From Bacteroidaceae bacterium (GTDB lineage Bacteria > Bacteroidota > Bacteroidia > Bacteroidales > Bacteroidaceae), in the NCBI GenBank assembly GCA_017615245.1, contig JAGAAL010000053.1:1-36533 (forward strand): DNA of 36,533 nt, given 5' to 3'. The notes beneath the pieces were generated by a model that was not told the origin of the DNA, searched no databases, and saw nothing but the letters and a program-made list of their open reading frames with translations. The position numbers and the translations under genes are program-made. This document shows, one piece after another, positions 15,850-25,893 of the stretch (positions are counted from its first letter, which is position 1; every line of letters starts with the position of its first letter).

Positions 15850-17034
15850 TTACTTCAATTCAACCACTGCGCGACGGTTGAGAGTGTAAGGAGATACCTC
15901 GTTTACACCGCCAATAGCCTTCACTGTGATGTTATCGCGGCTAACACCGAGACGAACGAGTTCGTCAGCAACAGCCTGAGCACGACCTTCAGACAACTTC
16001 TGGTTCCAAGCAGAAGAACCTGTCTTGCTATCAGCAGAACCTGTAACAACAACCTTTGCACCAGCTTCCTTTGCTGCAGAAGCAACTGCTTCAAGGTTAA
16101 CGAGGTCTTTCTTAGAGTTGATAGCTGTTGAGTTAAGATCGAAGAATACAGAAGTAGCTGCAGATGCAATCACTTTCTCTACGCGAACTGTAGCGTCGGT
16201 ATTCTTAGGCTGGTTAGCCAATTCTGCACGGAGGCGAGCATTTTCTGCACGTTCCTTGTCAAGTTCTGCACGGAGTTTAGCAAGAGCTTCTTCCGAAGCT
16301 GCTGCAAGTGCATTGTAAGCATCGAGTGTAACTGCCTTATCCCAAGTACCCTTACCGAGGTTAAAGCTTACACCTGCTTCGAGAGCTGCATAAGCATGAT
16401 GATGCTCATTGAAGTCACCATTATAACCTGGCATTCTTCCGTTGATAGAGAAACTATTTGATGGAAGGAGGTTGTAAGAGAGATCTGCGTAAACGCTGAT
16501 TAATCTGTTAATCTTGAAAGTATTCTGGATACCACCACCAAGAAGGAATGCGTATTCCTTAGCAGCGAAGTTACGAGCCACACCACCACGTGGATAAATA
16601 ATGAGATTCCAAATACGGTTCTCGTCATAACCCTTGAAGAGGTTGGTGAGGTTGAACTGAACATCAAGAGCAGCTGCACCATAACCACCCTTATGGAAAT
16701 CTGGAGCCCAGATTACATGATCTGTGTTACGGAATGCATGAGCAAAGAGACCATTCTCCCACTGTACCTTAGTGCGAACACCGATACCAGGAGTAAACCA
16801 CTTACCTACTGCTAAATCAATACCATAAGTACGACCATTGTGCCAATCCTCTGTAAAGAACTTCGATTTATAAGGATTCATGACACTCATATCTACACCA
16901 AACTGTACATACCAGTTTGACCAGAAAGAGTTTGTTGCAACAGTGTACTTAGAAGGAGTTTCAATCTGAGTTGACTGAGCGTTAGCTGCAGTACCTAAAC
17001 CGACAAATGCCAGTGCAATTAAAAGTTTCTTCAT
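15850..17034 (-). CDS. OmpA-family outer membrane protein
   Basis: This 394-residue protein has a signal peptide (MKKLLIALAFVGLGTAANAQ). An N-terminal beta-barrel-like domain (about 25-230) has alternating aromatic strands. A charged coiled coil (about 240-275, EEALAKLRAELDKERAENAR) links it to a C-terminal OmpA peptidoglycan-binding domain (about 285-394) with FDLNSTAI, VTGSAD and NQKLSEGRAQAVADEL. The barrel sits in the outer membrane and the C-terminal domain anchors it to the cell wall. The gene has its own promoter with a near-perfect -33/-7 pair, a leader of about 95 bases and a strong terminator. The even AT-leaning codon choice differs from the GC-rich genes downstream and fits high expression. 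Confidence 0.93.
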   Translation of the reverse strand: MKKLLIALAFVGLGTAANAQSTQIETPSKYTVATNSFWSNWYVQFGVDMSVMNPYKSKFFTEDWHNGRTYGIDLAVGKWFTPGIGVRTKVQWENGLFAHAFRNTDHVIWAPDFHKGGYGAAALDVQFNLTNLFKGYDENRIWNLIIYPRGGVARNFAAKEYAFLLGGGIQNTFKINRLISVYADLSYNLLPSNSFSINGRMPGYNGDFNEHHHAYAALEAGVSFNLGKGTWDKAVTLDAYNALAAASEEALAKLRAELDKERAENARLRAELANQPKNTDATVRVEKVIASAATSVFFDLNSTAINSKKDLVNLEAVASAAKEAGAKVVVTGSADSKTGSSAWNQKLSEGRAQAVADELVRLGVSRDNITVKAIGGVNEVSPYTLNRRAVVELK

Positions 17035-17134
17035 AATTACTATGTGTTAAAAATTAATATATCTTATCTTTACTTTGTTTTCTAAGTCTCTCACTATGTC
17101 TTTTTCAAGACGTTCTACACCTTCAAAATCCGTG

Positions 17135-17164
17135 CAAATTTACAATTTTTCTTTTACAGACAAA
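17135..17164 (-). promoter_or_regulatory. Promoter of the OmpA-family gene
   Basis: On the minus strand TTTG (17164-17161) is followed after 18 bases by TAAATTTG (17142-17135), close to the Bacteroidetes TTTG-N19-TAnnTTTG consensus. The start would be near 17128. The remainder of the 272-base gap (17035-17306) is AT-rich leader and spacer in which I see no gene. Confidence 0.7.
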
Positions 17165-17306
17165 CATTTTTTTAAAAAAAAATATAGTTTTTTACATAAA
17201 AACATACATTTTCTTGCTTTTTGAAGGGTTTTATTGCACATTCGAATTTACAATACGCACTTTCCAAACCGCATCCAAGAAATCAATGGATGATGGTTAT
17301 GGTTTC

Positions 17307-19121
17307 TTATTTGAAGCTCTTATCAATATCATTATTAGCAAGAATCGTAAACACGACCTGACCATTTGGTGTATATTTTGGTGTCGTCAAGGAGAAGAGT
17401 TGTTCAAGCAACACACGCATCTCATCGTCTGACAAGACCTGCCCGTAAACTATTGCTGTGGTGCGTGCCATTGTTAGTGCGATTGCATGATGAATCTTCT
17501 CTTGTATGCTACATCCTGTTTCTTTAACACTATTGACCAAATCATGTAACAGATTGATGGGATTCACACCATCAAGCCCTGACGGTATTCCGTTAATGGA
17601 ATAAGAACCGCCACCAAGGTTTGTCAGTTCAAATCCGATATATTCCAGGTCGGACATAATGTCTTCAACCACCAACAATTCCTGTCGGTCGAATTGCACA
17701 ACTTCAGGAAAAAGCATTCCTTGCGATACATGTAACTGCTGGAACAAATTATCCCGATACTGTTCATAAAGTACAGAAACATGGGCACGATGCTGGTCAA
17801 TCACCATAATACCTTCGCTGACAGGCATCACGATATACCGCCCTTTATATTGAAATCGCGGAGTATCTAAATCAGGCATTGCTGAAGACGCTTCCAAATT
17901 CCACAATGTTGGCTCCTCTGGTGTCGAAGGCATTCGTTCCGGTTGAGTATACAGACTCTCCCACCCTTTCACGGGATGAGCAGAGTTACTGCAGAAACTA
18001 TCGGTCGGTTTAAACGGATTATAGTTAGTCTTCACCTGTTTGGGTTCAGGAATACTATAGCTAAGTTTGTTGACTCCGATGATAGGGATATCGGGTTGGT
18101 TTTCTACATCAAACTCTATCGTAGGTACACCCACATACTTTCCCAATGCTTCCTTGATAGCTGCTGTGAGCACTTGCCATATAGGCTGTTCGTTATCGAA
18201 CTTGATTTCTGTCTTCGTCGGATGAACATTCACATCAATCGCAGCAGGATCGACCGCCAGATAGAGGAAATAGGAGACATGCTCACCTGCAGGAATCAAG
18301 TTCTCGTAGGCATGCATCACAGCACTATGAAAATAAGGATGGCGCATGTAGCGACCATTGACAAAGAAAAACTGATGTTGCCCACGCTTCTTGGCAGATT
18401 CCGGATTACCCACATAGCCCGAGATGGTCACCAACGATGTCTCTACCTGTACGGGCAACAGTTCGGCATTCAGTTTCTTACCAAACACATCCAACACTCG
18501 CTGGCGTACAGAGGTCTCGTGAAGCTTATACATTTCCACCCCGTTGTTAAACAGTGAAAAATTGCATTCGGGATGTGTCAACACGATACGTTCGAAATCT
18601 GCCACGACATTGGTAAGTTCGGTTTGATTGGATTTAAGAAACTTACGACGTGCCGGCACATTGAAGAAAAGGTTGTTAACAGAGAAATTACTACCTACAG
18701 GACAAGCAGTCGGTTCCTGACACTCCACTTTCGAGCCAGCAATACGCAACAGTGTACCAACTTCGTCGTCTGGGCGACGTGTTTTCAATTCCACCTGCGC
18801 TACAGCAGCAATCGAGGCCAATGCTTCTCCCCGAAAACCCATCGTGGTCAAGCCAAACAAGTCAGACGCACTTCGAATCTTCGAGGTAGCATGACGCTCG
18901 AAGGCCATGCGAGCATCGGTTTCCGACATCCCTTTTCCGTCGTCAATCACCTGAACACACGTCCTACCGCCATCTGTTATCAATACCTGAATGTTCTTTG
19001 CATTAGCATCCAAAGCATTCTCGACCAACTCCTTAACAATTGAAGCCGGACGCTGAACCACCTCACCAGCTGCTATCTGGTTGGCCACCGAATCGGGAAG
19101 CAGATGTATGATATCCTCCAT
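17307..19121 (-). CDS. mutL: DNA mismatch repair protein MutL
   Basis: This 604-residue protein has the GHKL ATPase domain (about 1-330): [17 protein letters not shown] (60-65), [11 protein letters not shown] (94-104) and [13 protein letters not shown] variable linker (about 340-420) leads to the dimerisation domain. MutL couples mismatch recognition by MutS to downstream repair. In MutL proteins that nick DNA, the C-terminal domain carries DQHAxxExxxxE. Here the same place reads [12 protein letters not shown] (442-453), and the later C-P-H-G-R-P-like motif reads TPNGQV. The endonuclease metal site therefore looks lost. It ends the minus-strand run that begins with guaB. Confidence 0.95.
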   Translation of the reverse strand: MEDIIHLLPDSVANQIAAGEVVQRPASIVKELVENALDANAKNIQVLITDGGRTCVQVIDDGKGMSETDARMAFERHATSKIRSASDLFGLTTMGFRGEALASIAAVAQVELKTRRPDDEVGTLLRIAGSKVECQEPTACPVGSNFSVNNLFFNVPARRKFLKSNQTELTNVVADFERIVLTHPECNFSLFNNGVEMYKLHETSVRQRVLDVFGKKLNAELLPVQVETSLVTISGYVGNPESAKKRGQHQFFFVNGRYMRHPYFHSAVMHAYENLIPAGEHVSYFLYLAVDPAAIDVNVHPTKTEIKFDNEQPIWQVLTAAIKEALGKYVGVPTIEFDVENQPDIPIIGVNKLSYSIPEPKQVKTNYNPFKPTDSFCSNSAHPVKGWESLYTQPERMPSTPEEPTLWNLEASSAMPDLDTPRFQYKGRYIVMPVSEGIMVIDQHRAHVSVLYEQYRDNLFQQLHVSQGMLFPEVVQFDRQELLVVEDIMSDLEYIGFELTNLGGGSYSINGIPSGLDGVNPINLLHDLVNSVKETGCSIQEKIHHAIALTMARTTAIVYGQVLSDDEMRVLLEQLFSLTTPKYTPNGQVVFTILANNDIDKSFK

Positions 19122-19161
19122 ATTTTAGTGAAACTTTAGTGTGAAGTGTGATGAATCAGAA

Positions 19162-19455
19162 TTAAAAAAGCCGTCCTGTATACAGATATTTAGCCAACAA
19201 CACCAATACAATGATGATGATGATGAGTATGCCCGACGAAACGGGTTTATGTCCACTCTCCTTGCGACGTTTGAGGTGTTTGGTAGCCCCCACGAACTTA
19301 CCGCGGATGTCTTCCGGATCGAATTCTTTCTCCGGCAGCATTCCCAATTCACGCTTGGCATTCTCCTCTATCTTCTGCAACTTCTCTTTACGGGGGTCGT
19401 AGTAGATATAGTTATGTTGGAATCCTCGTGGCTTATTTACTCTGAACAGTCCCAT
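19162..19455 (-). CDS. Small tail-anchored-like membrane protein
   Basis: This 97-residue protein is of unknown function. The N-terminal 70 residues are charged and soluble-looking (NKPRGFQHNYIYYDPRKEKL near the start). One hydrophobic segment, SSGILIIIIIVLVLLAKYLY, lies near the C-terminus at about 73-92. It fits a Bacteroidetes-conserved family often found between mutL and an OstA-like gene. It starts 5 bases after the OstA-like stop, suggesting coupling with envelope biogenesis genes. A weak period-7 repeat occupies the 40 bases before mutL. Confidence 0.8.
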   Translation of the reverse strand: MGLFRVNKPRGFQHNYIYYDPRKEKLQKIEENAKRELGMLPEKEFDPEDIRGKFVGATKHLKRRKESGHKPVSSGILIIIIIVLVLLAKYLYTGRLF

Positions 19456-19460
19456 ATGCG

Positions 19461-21113
19461 TTATTGATTATTATTTTTGAATTTTTCGAGCCGTTGAATC
19501 GGTGCAGAACGTGTTTCTGTCGCTTTCAGGATGTTCTTTGCATCCTTTCCACGCCATTCAAATATGTCATCCTTGTTGAGCGGACGTATATAATCGAACC
19601 AAGCGAAAGTCGACAAATACCGTCGATTGTTGGGCAAATCGAAAGGAGGATAGAACATACCTTTTGAGGCCGGCATCCATATCTTGTCGATTTTCTTTTC
19701 TTTCATATACAGATGCAGTTCTGTGGTTTCCGAGTAGTTCACCATCACAATGGTACTATCGTCCTCAATGAAATAAATCACGTACACGTTTCCATGCGCT
19801 TCGTTATGCTCTATCTGCCCATCTTTGAAGTAACACATCATTTCCTTCGACGACACTTGGTTGTATGATACCGAGTCGACCTGCTCAATGGTCATCGCCT
19901 GATTGATGATATGCACCCAGTCGATCGTGCTGTCATTGTTGTACACACGTATCTCCTCACCAAACACCTGCTGACGGTCGTTCCAAAGGATAGGTTGGCC
20001 ATACATATAGGTACACGAGTCACGTTCGAGCGTCACCAATGAGTCACACACACCTTGCACATCGTTGCGATACATTCGGACATGCTTATAGGCATAAAGG
20101 TTACGATACACCGAGTCGGTATCAAGATTATAGGTGTACATACGGAGAGTGTCGCCGTGTACATACATCGTATCAGGTCCTGAATACTCCATTGCTACCG
20201 CACGATCGGTTGCCAGTGCATTCCCTGTATTCTCGTCATACCAACAATAGTCTCCCTGCAGAGCACAGTAATTCTCATCATCGGTCAGGATTACATTTCC
20301 AAAAGCTTCGCTGATACCAGTATCCTTCTCATAGTGCAGACTATCGCCCACGATTTTCCGCATATCCTTAATAAGGTAGGAACGATTGAGCAGATTAGCT
20401 TTCGACCGCTTGGTATCGTAGTCGCCAGCCTCACCATACACGAATGTTCCGTCGGAAGTAGTGATATTGGTAGGAGAAACAATTTTGGCTCGTTCTGTGT
20501 CTGTATAATAATATAAGGTGTCGGACACAAGGTCGAACTTCGGGTTCTTCAGTGTCACATTATCTGTGAAAAAAGCTTCGTGGGTCGATGGCGAATATTG
20601 TCCCCAATACGAGTTCAATACATTATCACCATCATACAATGTTCCGCCATCGATATACATACCCAACCCATACACACGGTCGTAGTCGAGTTTGTTGGTC
20701 GTCAGTTTGGTCTTACGATGCTTCAGCACCACATTACCTCGTGCATGAGCCTGTAGTGCAAAGCCATCGTAGAACAGCGAGTCACCTATCAATGAAAGTG
20801 TATCGCCCTGTACCATCTTCACGTTTCCGTAGGCATCAAACGAGTTGTCTTCACGATAGAACCGCGCACTGTCGCAATCGAGGAATACTCCATCGTGGCT
20901 GAGCTTCACTTTTCCCACCAATATCTCCGCTCTTGGATCGTGAGGTGTCTTGTAGAGGACATCCGAGTGGATGAGATAGATGCGTGAGTCGGTCTGTCGC
21001 CCCCTTTTGGTTTGTGCCACAGCTGATAAGGCAACAAAACAGAACAGGATACTCATCATGAGCATCCTCCTCTTTGAAATTTGATGTATCTGTTTCGTTT
21101 GTTGCTGTAGCAT
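19461..21113 (-). CDS. OstA/LptA-like periplasmic protein
   Basis: This 550-residue protein has a signal peptide (MSILFCFVALSAVAQ) followed by repeated beta-strand blocks typical of the OstA/LptA jelly-roll family. Recurrent phrases are GKVKLSHDG, YGNVKMVQGDTLSLIGDSLFYDG, RGNVVLKHRKTKL and FGNVILTDDENY. The family forms the periplasmic bridge that carries lipopolysaccharide to the outer membrane. Single-protein length and repeat number suggest a multi-repeat Bacteroidetes version. The frame begins at a TTG (21119), but the ATG at 21113 is the more likely start. It follows SurA by 18 bases and precedes the small membrane protein, all on one strand. Confidence 0.85.
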   Translation of the reverse strand: MLQQQTKQIHQISKRRMLMMSILFCFVALSAVAQTKRGRQTDSRIYLIHSDVLYKTPHDPRAEILVGKVKLSHDGVFLDCDSARFYREDNSFDAYGNVKMVQGDTLSLIGDSLFYDGFALQAHARGNVVLKHRKTKLTTNKLDYDRVYGLGMYIDGGTLYDGDNVLNSYWGQYSPSTHEAFFTDNVTLKNPKFDLVSDTLYYYTDTERAKIVSPTNITTSDGTFVYGEAGDYDTKRSKANLLNRSYLIKDMRKIVGDSLHYEKDTGISEAFGNVILTDDENYCALQGDYCWYDENTGNALATDRAVAMEYSGPDTMYVHGDTLRMYTYNLDTDSVYRNLYAYKHVRMYRNDVQGVCDSLVTLERDSCTYMYGQPILWNDRQQVFGEEIRVYNNDSTIDWVHIINQAMTIEQVDSVSYNQVSSKEMMCYFKDGQIEHNEAHGNVYVIYFIEDDSTIVMVNYSETTELHLYMKEKKIDKIWMPASKGMFYPPFDLPNNRRYLSTFAWFDYIRPLNKDDIFEWRGKDAKNILKATETRSAPIQRLEKFKNNNQ

Positions 21114-21131
21114 TCGCAAAATCTTTCAGTT

Positions 21132-22493
21132 CTATTCCTTAATCCATCCTGGGTATTGGAATTCACACTGACGCCAGTCACCATTGATGCGGATATAGGT
21201 CGTCTTCTGTTTCTCCCGAATCCAGGCGTTGAGCTTATCTTGGTTGAGTTTATCCAACATCGTGTCCTGCAGTATCTGGTAGTCCTCTTTCATCGTGGCA
21301 CGATGTCCATTGATGCGATTCTTTAGCTTCACTACAGCCACCACTTCCTTGCCCTGTTTGTTAATCATGGTGAACGGTTTGGATATCTCGCCTATCTGCA
21401 TACCCGTCACCACTCTTGCCACCTCTGGAGGGAGGTTCACCATCTGGAACCTTGATGTAGTCTGATAGGTCTGAGGATCGGTATACACCATGTTTCCGTA
21501 GTTGTTGCGAGTATCTTTGTCACTGGAGAGATATGGCAGACATTCCTCGAACGTGAACTTGCCACGACGGATATCGTCACATACCGAGTCAAGGAAATGT
21601 ACGCAGTCCATCACTTCGTCGTCGCTTGCACGAGGCTTACGCAGGATGTGCCGCACGTTGACTTGGTCGCCTCGTTTCTCAATCAACTGGATGATATGGA
21701 ATCCATATTCCGACTCCACAATCTTGCTAACGATATTCGGGTCGGTGAGCGAGAATGCTACATTGGCAAACTCAGGCACCAATTCACCGCGATTCATAAA
21801 GCCCAGCTCTCCGCCTCTTGCAGCAGAGCCGTCTTCTGAGTACATCACAGCGAGGGTTGAGAATTTATCCTTTCCTGAATTGACACGCTCGGTGTACTCT
21901 CTCAGATCGCTTTTGATGCGGTCAATCTCCTCCTGTGATATCTTCGGCGCACGTGTAAATAGTTGTACCTCAACCGTTGTAGGAACGAATGGAAGACTAT
22001 CTTCGGGCATATCCTTGAAGTAGTTACGTACCTGTACGGGTGTCACCTTTGTGTTCTTGATGATATTCATCTGCACCTGACGCATCAATTCACCGTTTTT
22101 CTCGAGTTCGAATTGCTGGTTGCGGAACTGATTGAGCGGCTTACCCACCTCTTTCTCCAGTTTTTCTCGTGAACCCAGAATCTGGATATAACGTTCTATC
22201 TTACGGTCTACTTCGGTAAACACATCGGCATCCGACACCGAGATGGAGTCGATAGCTGCCTGATGGAGGAACAGCTTCTGCACGGCCAACTGCTCAGGGA
22301 TGATACAATAAGGATCGCCCGGGAACCGTTCGCCCTGCATCTGAGCCTCCACACGTGCCTCTTCCACCTCCGACTTGAGGATGGCTTCATCGCCTACCAC
22401 CCATATCACCTCGTCGATCACATTGTTGGCCGACTGAGCGAAAGCGGTTTGAATGCCAAGGAGTGCAAAAACTAATATCAGTATTCTTTTCAT
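21132..22493 (-). CDS. surA: SurA-like periplasmic peptidyl-prolyl isomerase
   Basis: This 453-residue protein has a signal peptide (MKRILILVFALLGIQTAFAQ) and then a SurA-N chaperone domain (NVIDEVIWVVGDEAILKSEV). Two parvulin-type rotamase domains follow, the first near 170-275 (YSEDGSAARGGELGFMNRGELVPEF, then SEYGFHIIQL). The second starts at VNVRHILRKP. SurA helps outer-membrane beta-barrel proteins fold in the periplasm. The upstream TTG at 22499 would overlap the preceding gene; the ATG at 22493, two bases after its stop, fits the signal peptide. It forms an envelope-biogenesis operon with a second parvulin protein and the OstA-like gene. Confidence 0.9.
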   Translation of the reverse strand: MKRILILVFALLGIQTAFAQSANNVIDEVIWVVGDEAILKSEVEEARVEAQMQGERFPGDPYCIIPEQLAVQKLFLHQAAIDSISVSDADVFTEVDRKIERYIQILGSREKLEKEVGKPLNQFRNQQFELEKNGELMRQVQMNIIKNTKVTPVQVRNYFKDMPEDSLPFVPTTVEVQLFTRAPKISQEEIDRIKSDLREYTERVNSGKDKFSTLAVMYSEDGSAARGGELGFMNRGELVPEFANVAFSLTDPNIVSKIVESEYGFHIIQLIEKRGDQVNVRHILRKPRASDDEVMDCVHFLDSVCDDIRRGKFTFEECLPYLSSDKDTRNNYGNMVYTDPQTYQTTSRFQMVNLPPEVARVVTGMQIGEISKPFTMINKQGKEVVAVVKLKNRINGHRATMKEDYQILQDTMLDKLNQDKLNAWIREKQKTTYIRINGDWRQCEFQYPGWIKE

Positions 22494-22495
22494 GT

Positions 22496-23911
22496 TCAAT
22501 GTTTATTCACCGTCTTCAACACATCTTCATTCACCTTAAAGGTATATTTCTTTCTGAGTTCGGCAACCCACTCCTTTTCTACGGCCGACTGATAGTCGAC
22601 GGTGAGCTGGCCAATCACATCCTTATACGATTCCGGTTTCTTAAGTACACGTCCGTAAGTACCCACAAACGGGAAATCCCTGAATGGTTTGAGTTCGGTA
22701 GGCAGACCGAATTCCAGTTTGTCGACATTCGGGCTGTCACCTTTCTTATAGATACCATGCTCGATGCGCACATTCCTCGTCGAGTCGTTGTTGTAGGCCT
22801 CGACCATCATTTTTCCCCATTGGGTGTCGTCCTTAGTCTTCTTCAGCAGTTTGGGCGCGTTGTCGATAATCGACTGCTCCTTGGCGCTGATTACGATACC
22901 TTTGAAGCGAGGTTCGTCCCACTGGTAGTTCTTCTTGTTCTTATTGTAAAATTGCAGCATACCAGCCTCGTCCTTGGCAGCGACGTCCCATATCTGGTTC
23001 TTACAGATTTCGTACATCATGGTGCCGTCGTAGTACTCCTGTGAGAGGAATCGGGTTTCCTCATCCTTCGCCTTGAGGTCTTCGAACAACTCGTCAATCA
23101 CTACATCGCGCTCCACCTTACGAGCTTTGGCGATAGAATCGATATGATAGTTGGCCGATGCCTCATTGATGCCTCGCTGTTCGAGGAACTTAATGATGCT
23201 TTCGTGGTGGAACTCATAAGATTCAAACGGATGACGGTCTTCAAGTTTCACGATGTGCCAACCAACGGTCGACTTGAACGGAGCACTTGTCTCGCCTTTC
23301 TTCAAGGCATAGGCTGCTTTCTCGAAGTCAGGAATCATCATGCCCTTACCGAACTGACCGAGCGCACCACCCTTCTGGGCCGAGCCTGGGTCTTCCGAGC
23401 ACTTGCGAGCCAACTCGGCGAAGTCGGCCCCACCCTGTAAGGCGGTATAGATGGAATCGATGCGGGTCTTTGCTTTTGTCTGTTCGTCAGCCGTAGCGTT
23501 CGGACTCATCCTCACGAGAATGTGGCTGGCGTTCAGCAGGTCTTCGCCTTCGAAACGTGCGGCAGTGTTGTCGTATGTCTCGCGGGCTTCACGTTCGATG
23601 AAGTCCTTGTCGATGATGGTCGGCACCACCATCTGTTCCTTATAACTACGCAGATCCTTCTGGATGACAGTCACGGTGTCGTAACGTGCATCCTCGGCTG
23701 CTGCCACCTTCAGTTTGAAGTCGATGAACAGCGGCACATACTCCTCGACAGTCTTCTTGTCGATTACTCCGTCCGAGTTGTTCTTATTGTAGCTGTATTC
23801 AAATTCCGAGCGTGTAATGTCCTTCCCGTTCACGGTCATGATGACTGGATCGCTCTGTGCATAAAGACCAGCACAACATGCTGTAAATGCAAATATCAAT
23901 AATTTCTTCAT
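22496..23911 (-). CDS. PpiC/parvulin-type periplasmic peptidyl-prolyl isomerase
   Basis: This 471-residue protein has a signal peptide (MKKLLIFAFTACCAGLYAQ) and one clear parvulin rotamase domain (about 124-228: NASHILVRMSP, CSEDPGSAQKGGALGQFGKGMM, GWHIVKLEDR). A longer helical and soluble C-terminal part follows. It is paralogous in role to the downstream SurA and probably a partner chaperone for exported proteins. The open frame extends 333 bases upstream, but that part is antisense-like GC-rich sequence inside guaB, and the signal peptide fixes the start at 23911. It lies 19 bases downstream of guaB. Confidence 0.92.
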   Translation of the reverse strand: MKKLLIFAFTACCAGLYAQSDPVIMTVNGKDITRSEFEYSYNKNNSDGVIDKKTVEEYVPLFIDFKLKVAAAEDARYDTVTVIQKDLRSYKEQMVVPTIIDKDFIEREARETYDNTAARFEGEDLLNASHILVRMSPNATADEQTKAKTRIDSIYTALQGGADFAELARKCSEDPGSAQKGGALGQFGKGMMIPDFEKAAYALKKGETSAPFKSTVGWHIVKLEDRHPFESYEFHHESIIKFLEQRGINEASANYHIDSIAKARKVERDVVIDELFEDLKAKDEETRFLSQEYYDGTMMYEICKNQIWDVAAKDEAGMLQFYNKNKKNYQWDEPRFKGIVISAKEQSIIDNAPKLLKKTKDDTQWGKMMVEAYNNDSTRNVRIEHGIYKKGDSPNVDKLEFGLPTELKPFRDFPFVGTYGRVLKKPESYKDVIGQLTVDYQSAVEKEWVAELRKKYTFKVNEDVLKTVNKH

Positions 23912-23930
23912 ATCTGTCTTCAATCTTTCC

Positions 23931-25463
<1,533 letters not shown>

Positions 25464-25502
25464 TCAGCCATTTACTATTAACTATTTTTTGGAAAAGGTA
25501 CG

Positions 25503-25552
25503 AAAAAAGGATGCGCTCGGCATCCTTTTTAGACTTTCGTTCAGGAGTTTAG
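25503..25552 (-). terminator. Duplicated hairpin terminator, copy 1
   Basis: The arms AAAAAGGATGC and GCATCCTTTTT pair around a GCTCG loop. On the minus strand a T run follows, so it ends transcripts arriving from the right before the guaB promoter. The flank TTAGACTTTCGTTCAGGAG is also shared with a second copy at 35067-35116, giving about 50 bases of near identity. Confidence 0.8.
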
Positions 25553-25603
25553 GAGTGGCAGGAGTACAGGAGTGACAGACGTTACTTCGCAGTTGCTTAT
25601 CAA

Positions 25604-25650
25604 CTCTACACTTTATCAACAACTCTAAACTCTACACTCTCAACTCTAAA
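25604..25650 (-). repeat. Heptamer tandem array (TTTAGAG / TTGAGAG type)
   Basis: On the minus strand four contiguous seven-base units TTTAGAG, TTGAGAG, TGTAGAG and TTTAGAG are followed after a ten-base spacer by TGTAGAG. The array begins 3 bases after the stop codon of the glycine-rich remnant. Confidence 0.8.
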
Positions 25651-25653
25651 CTT

Positions 25654-25752
25654 TTAATTCTGATCCACTCCGCCAGAACCACCTCCACCACCGTTGTCAC
25701 CGCCATTGTCTCCACCTCCACCAGGATTGTCCGGAGTATCCGAGTTATCTGT
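25654..25752 (-). pseudogene. 3' remnant of a gene with a Gly/Asp/Asn-rich tail
   Basis: On the minus strand 32 codons read TDNSDTPDNPGGGGDNGG, then DNGGGGGSGGVDQN and a stop. Directly upstream in frame is another stop (25755-25753) and there is no start codon. The low-complexity Gly/Asp/Asn tail is the kind that ends some exported or DNA-binding Bacteroidetes proteins, but I cannot name the family. I read it as the surviving 3' end of a gene whose body was deleted or replaced. A chance frame over a GGT-rich repeat is the main alternative. Confidence 0.55.
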
Positions 25753-25893
25753 TTAGTTAGTAAAATAAAATTGCCAATTTTAGGGCATCTGGGCACCGAA
25801 ATGTTAAAATCCGAATGGCTCTTGTAGGGGCTACAAAACCTTCTCGACGATGTTGAGAAGGTTTCATAGAGGGGGGCTTTGGGGGCCTGGCCC
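25753..25893. other. Non-coding scar with two hairpins between remnant and recQ
   Basis: This 141-base stretch has no credible frame. It holds a small hairpin TTGTAG-GGG-CTACAA (25822-25836) abutting a larger one at 25836-25864. It separates the recQ stop from the broken remnant gene, and may be the edge of an inserted or deleted element. I could not recognise insertion-sequence ends with confidence. Confidence 0.5.
25836..25864 (-). terminator. Hairpin downstream of recQ
   Basis: The arms AAACCTTCTC and GAGAAGGTTT make ten pairs, extended by wobble pairs to about thirteen. It lies 29 bases after the recQ stop and only four T residues follow on the minus strand, so termination may be weak. 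Confidence 0.45.
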
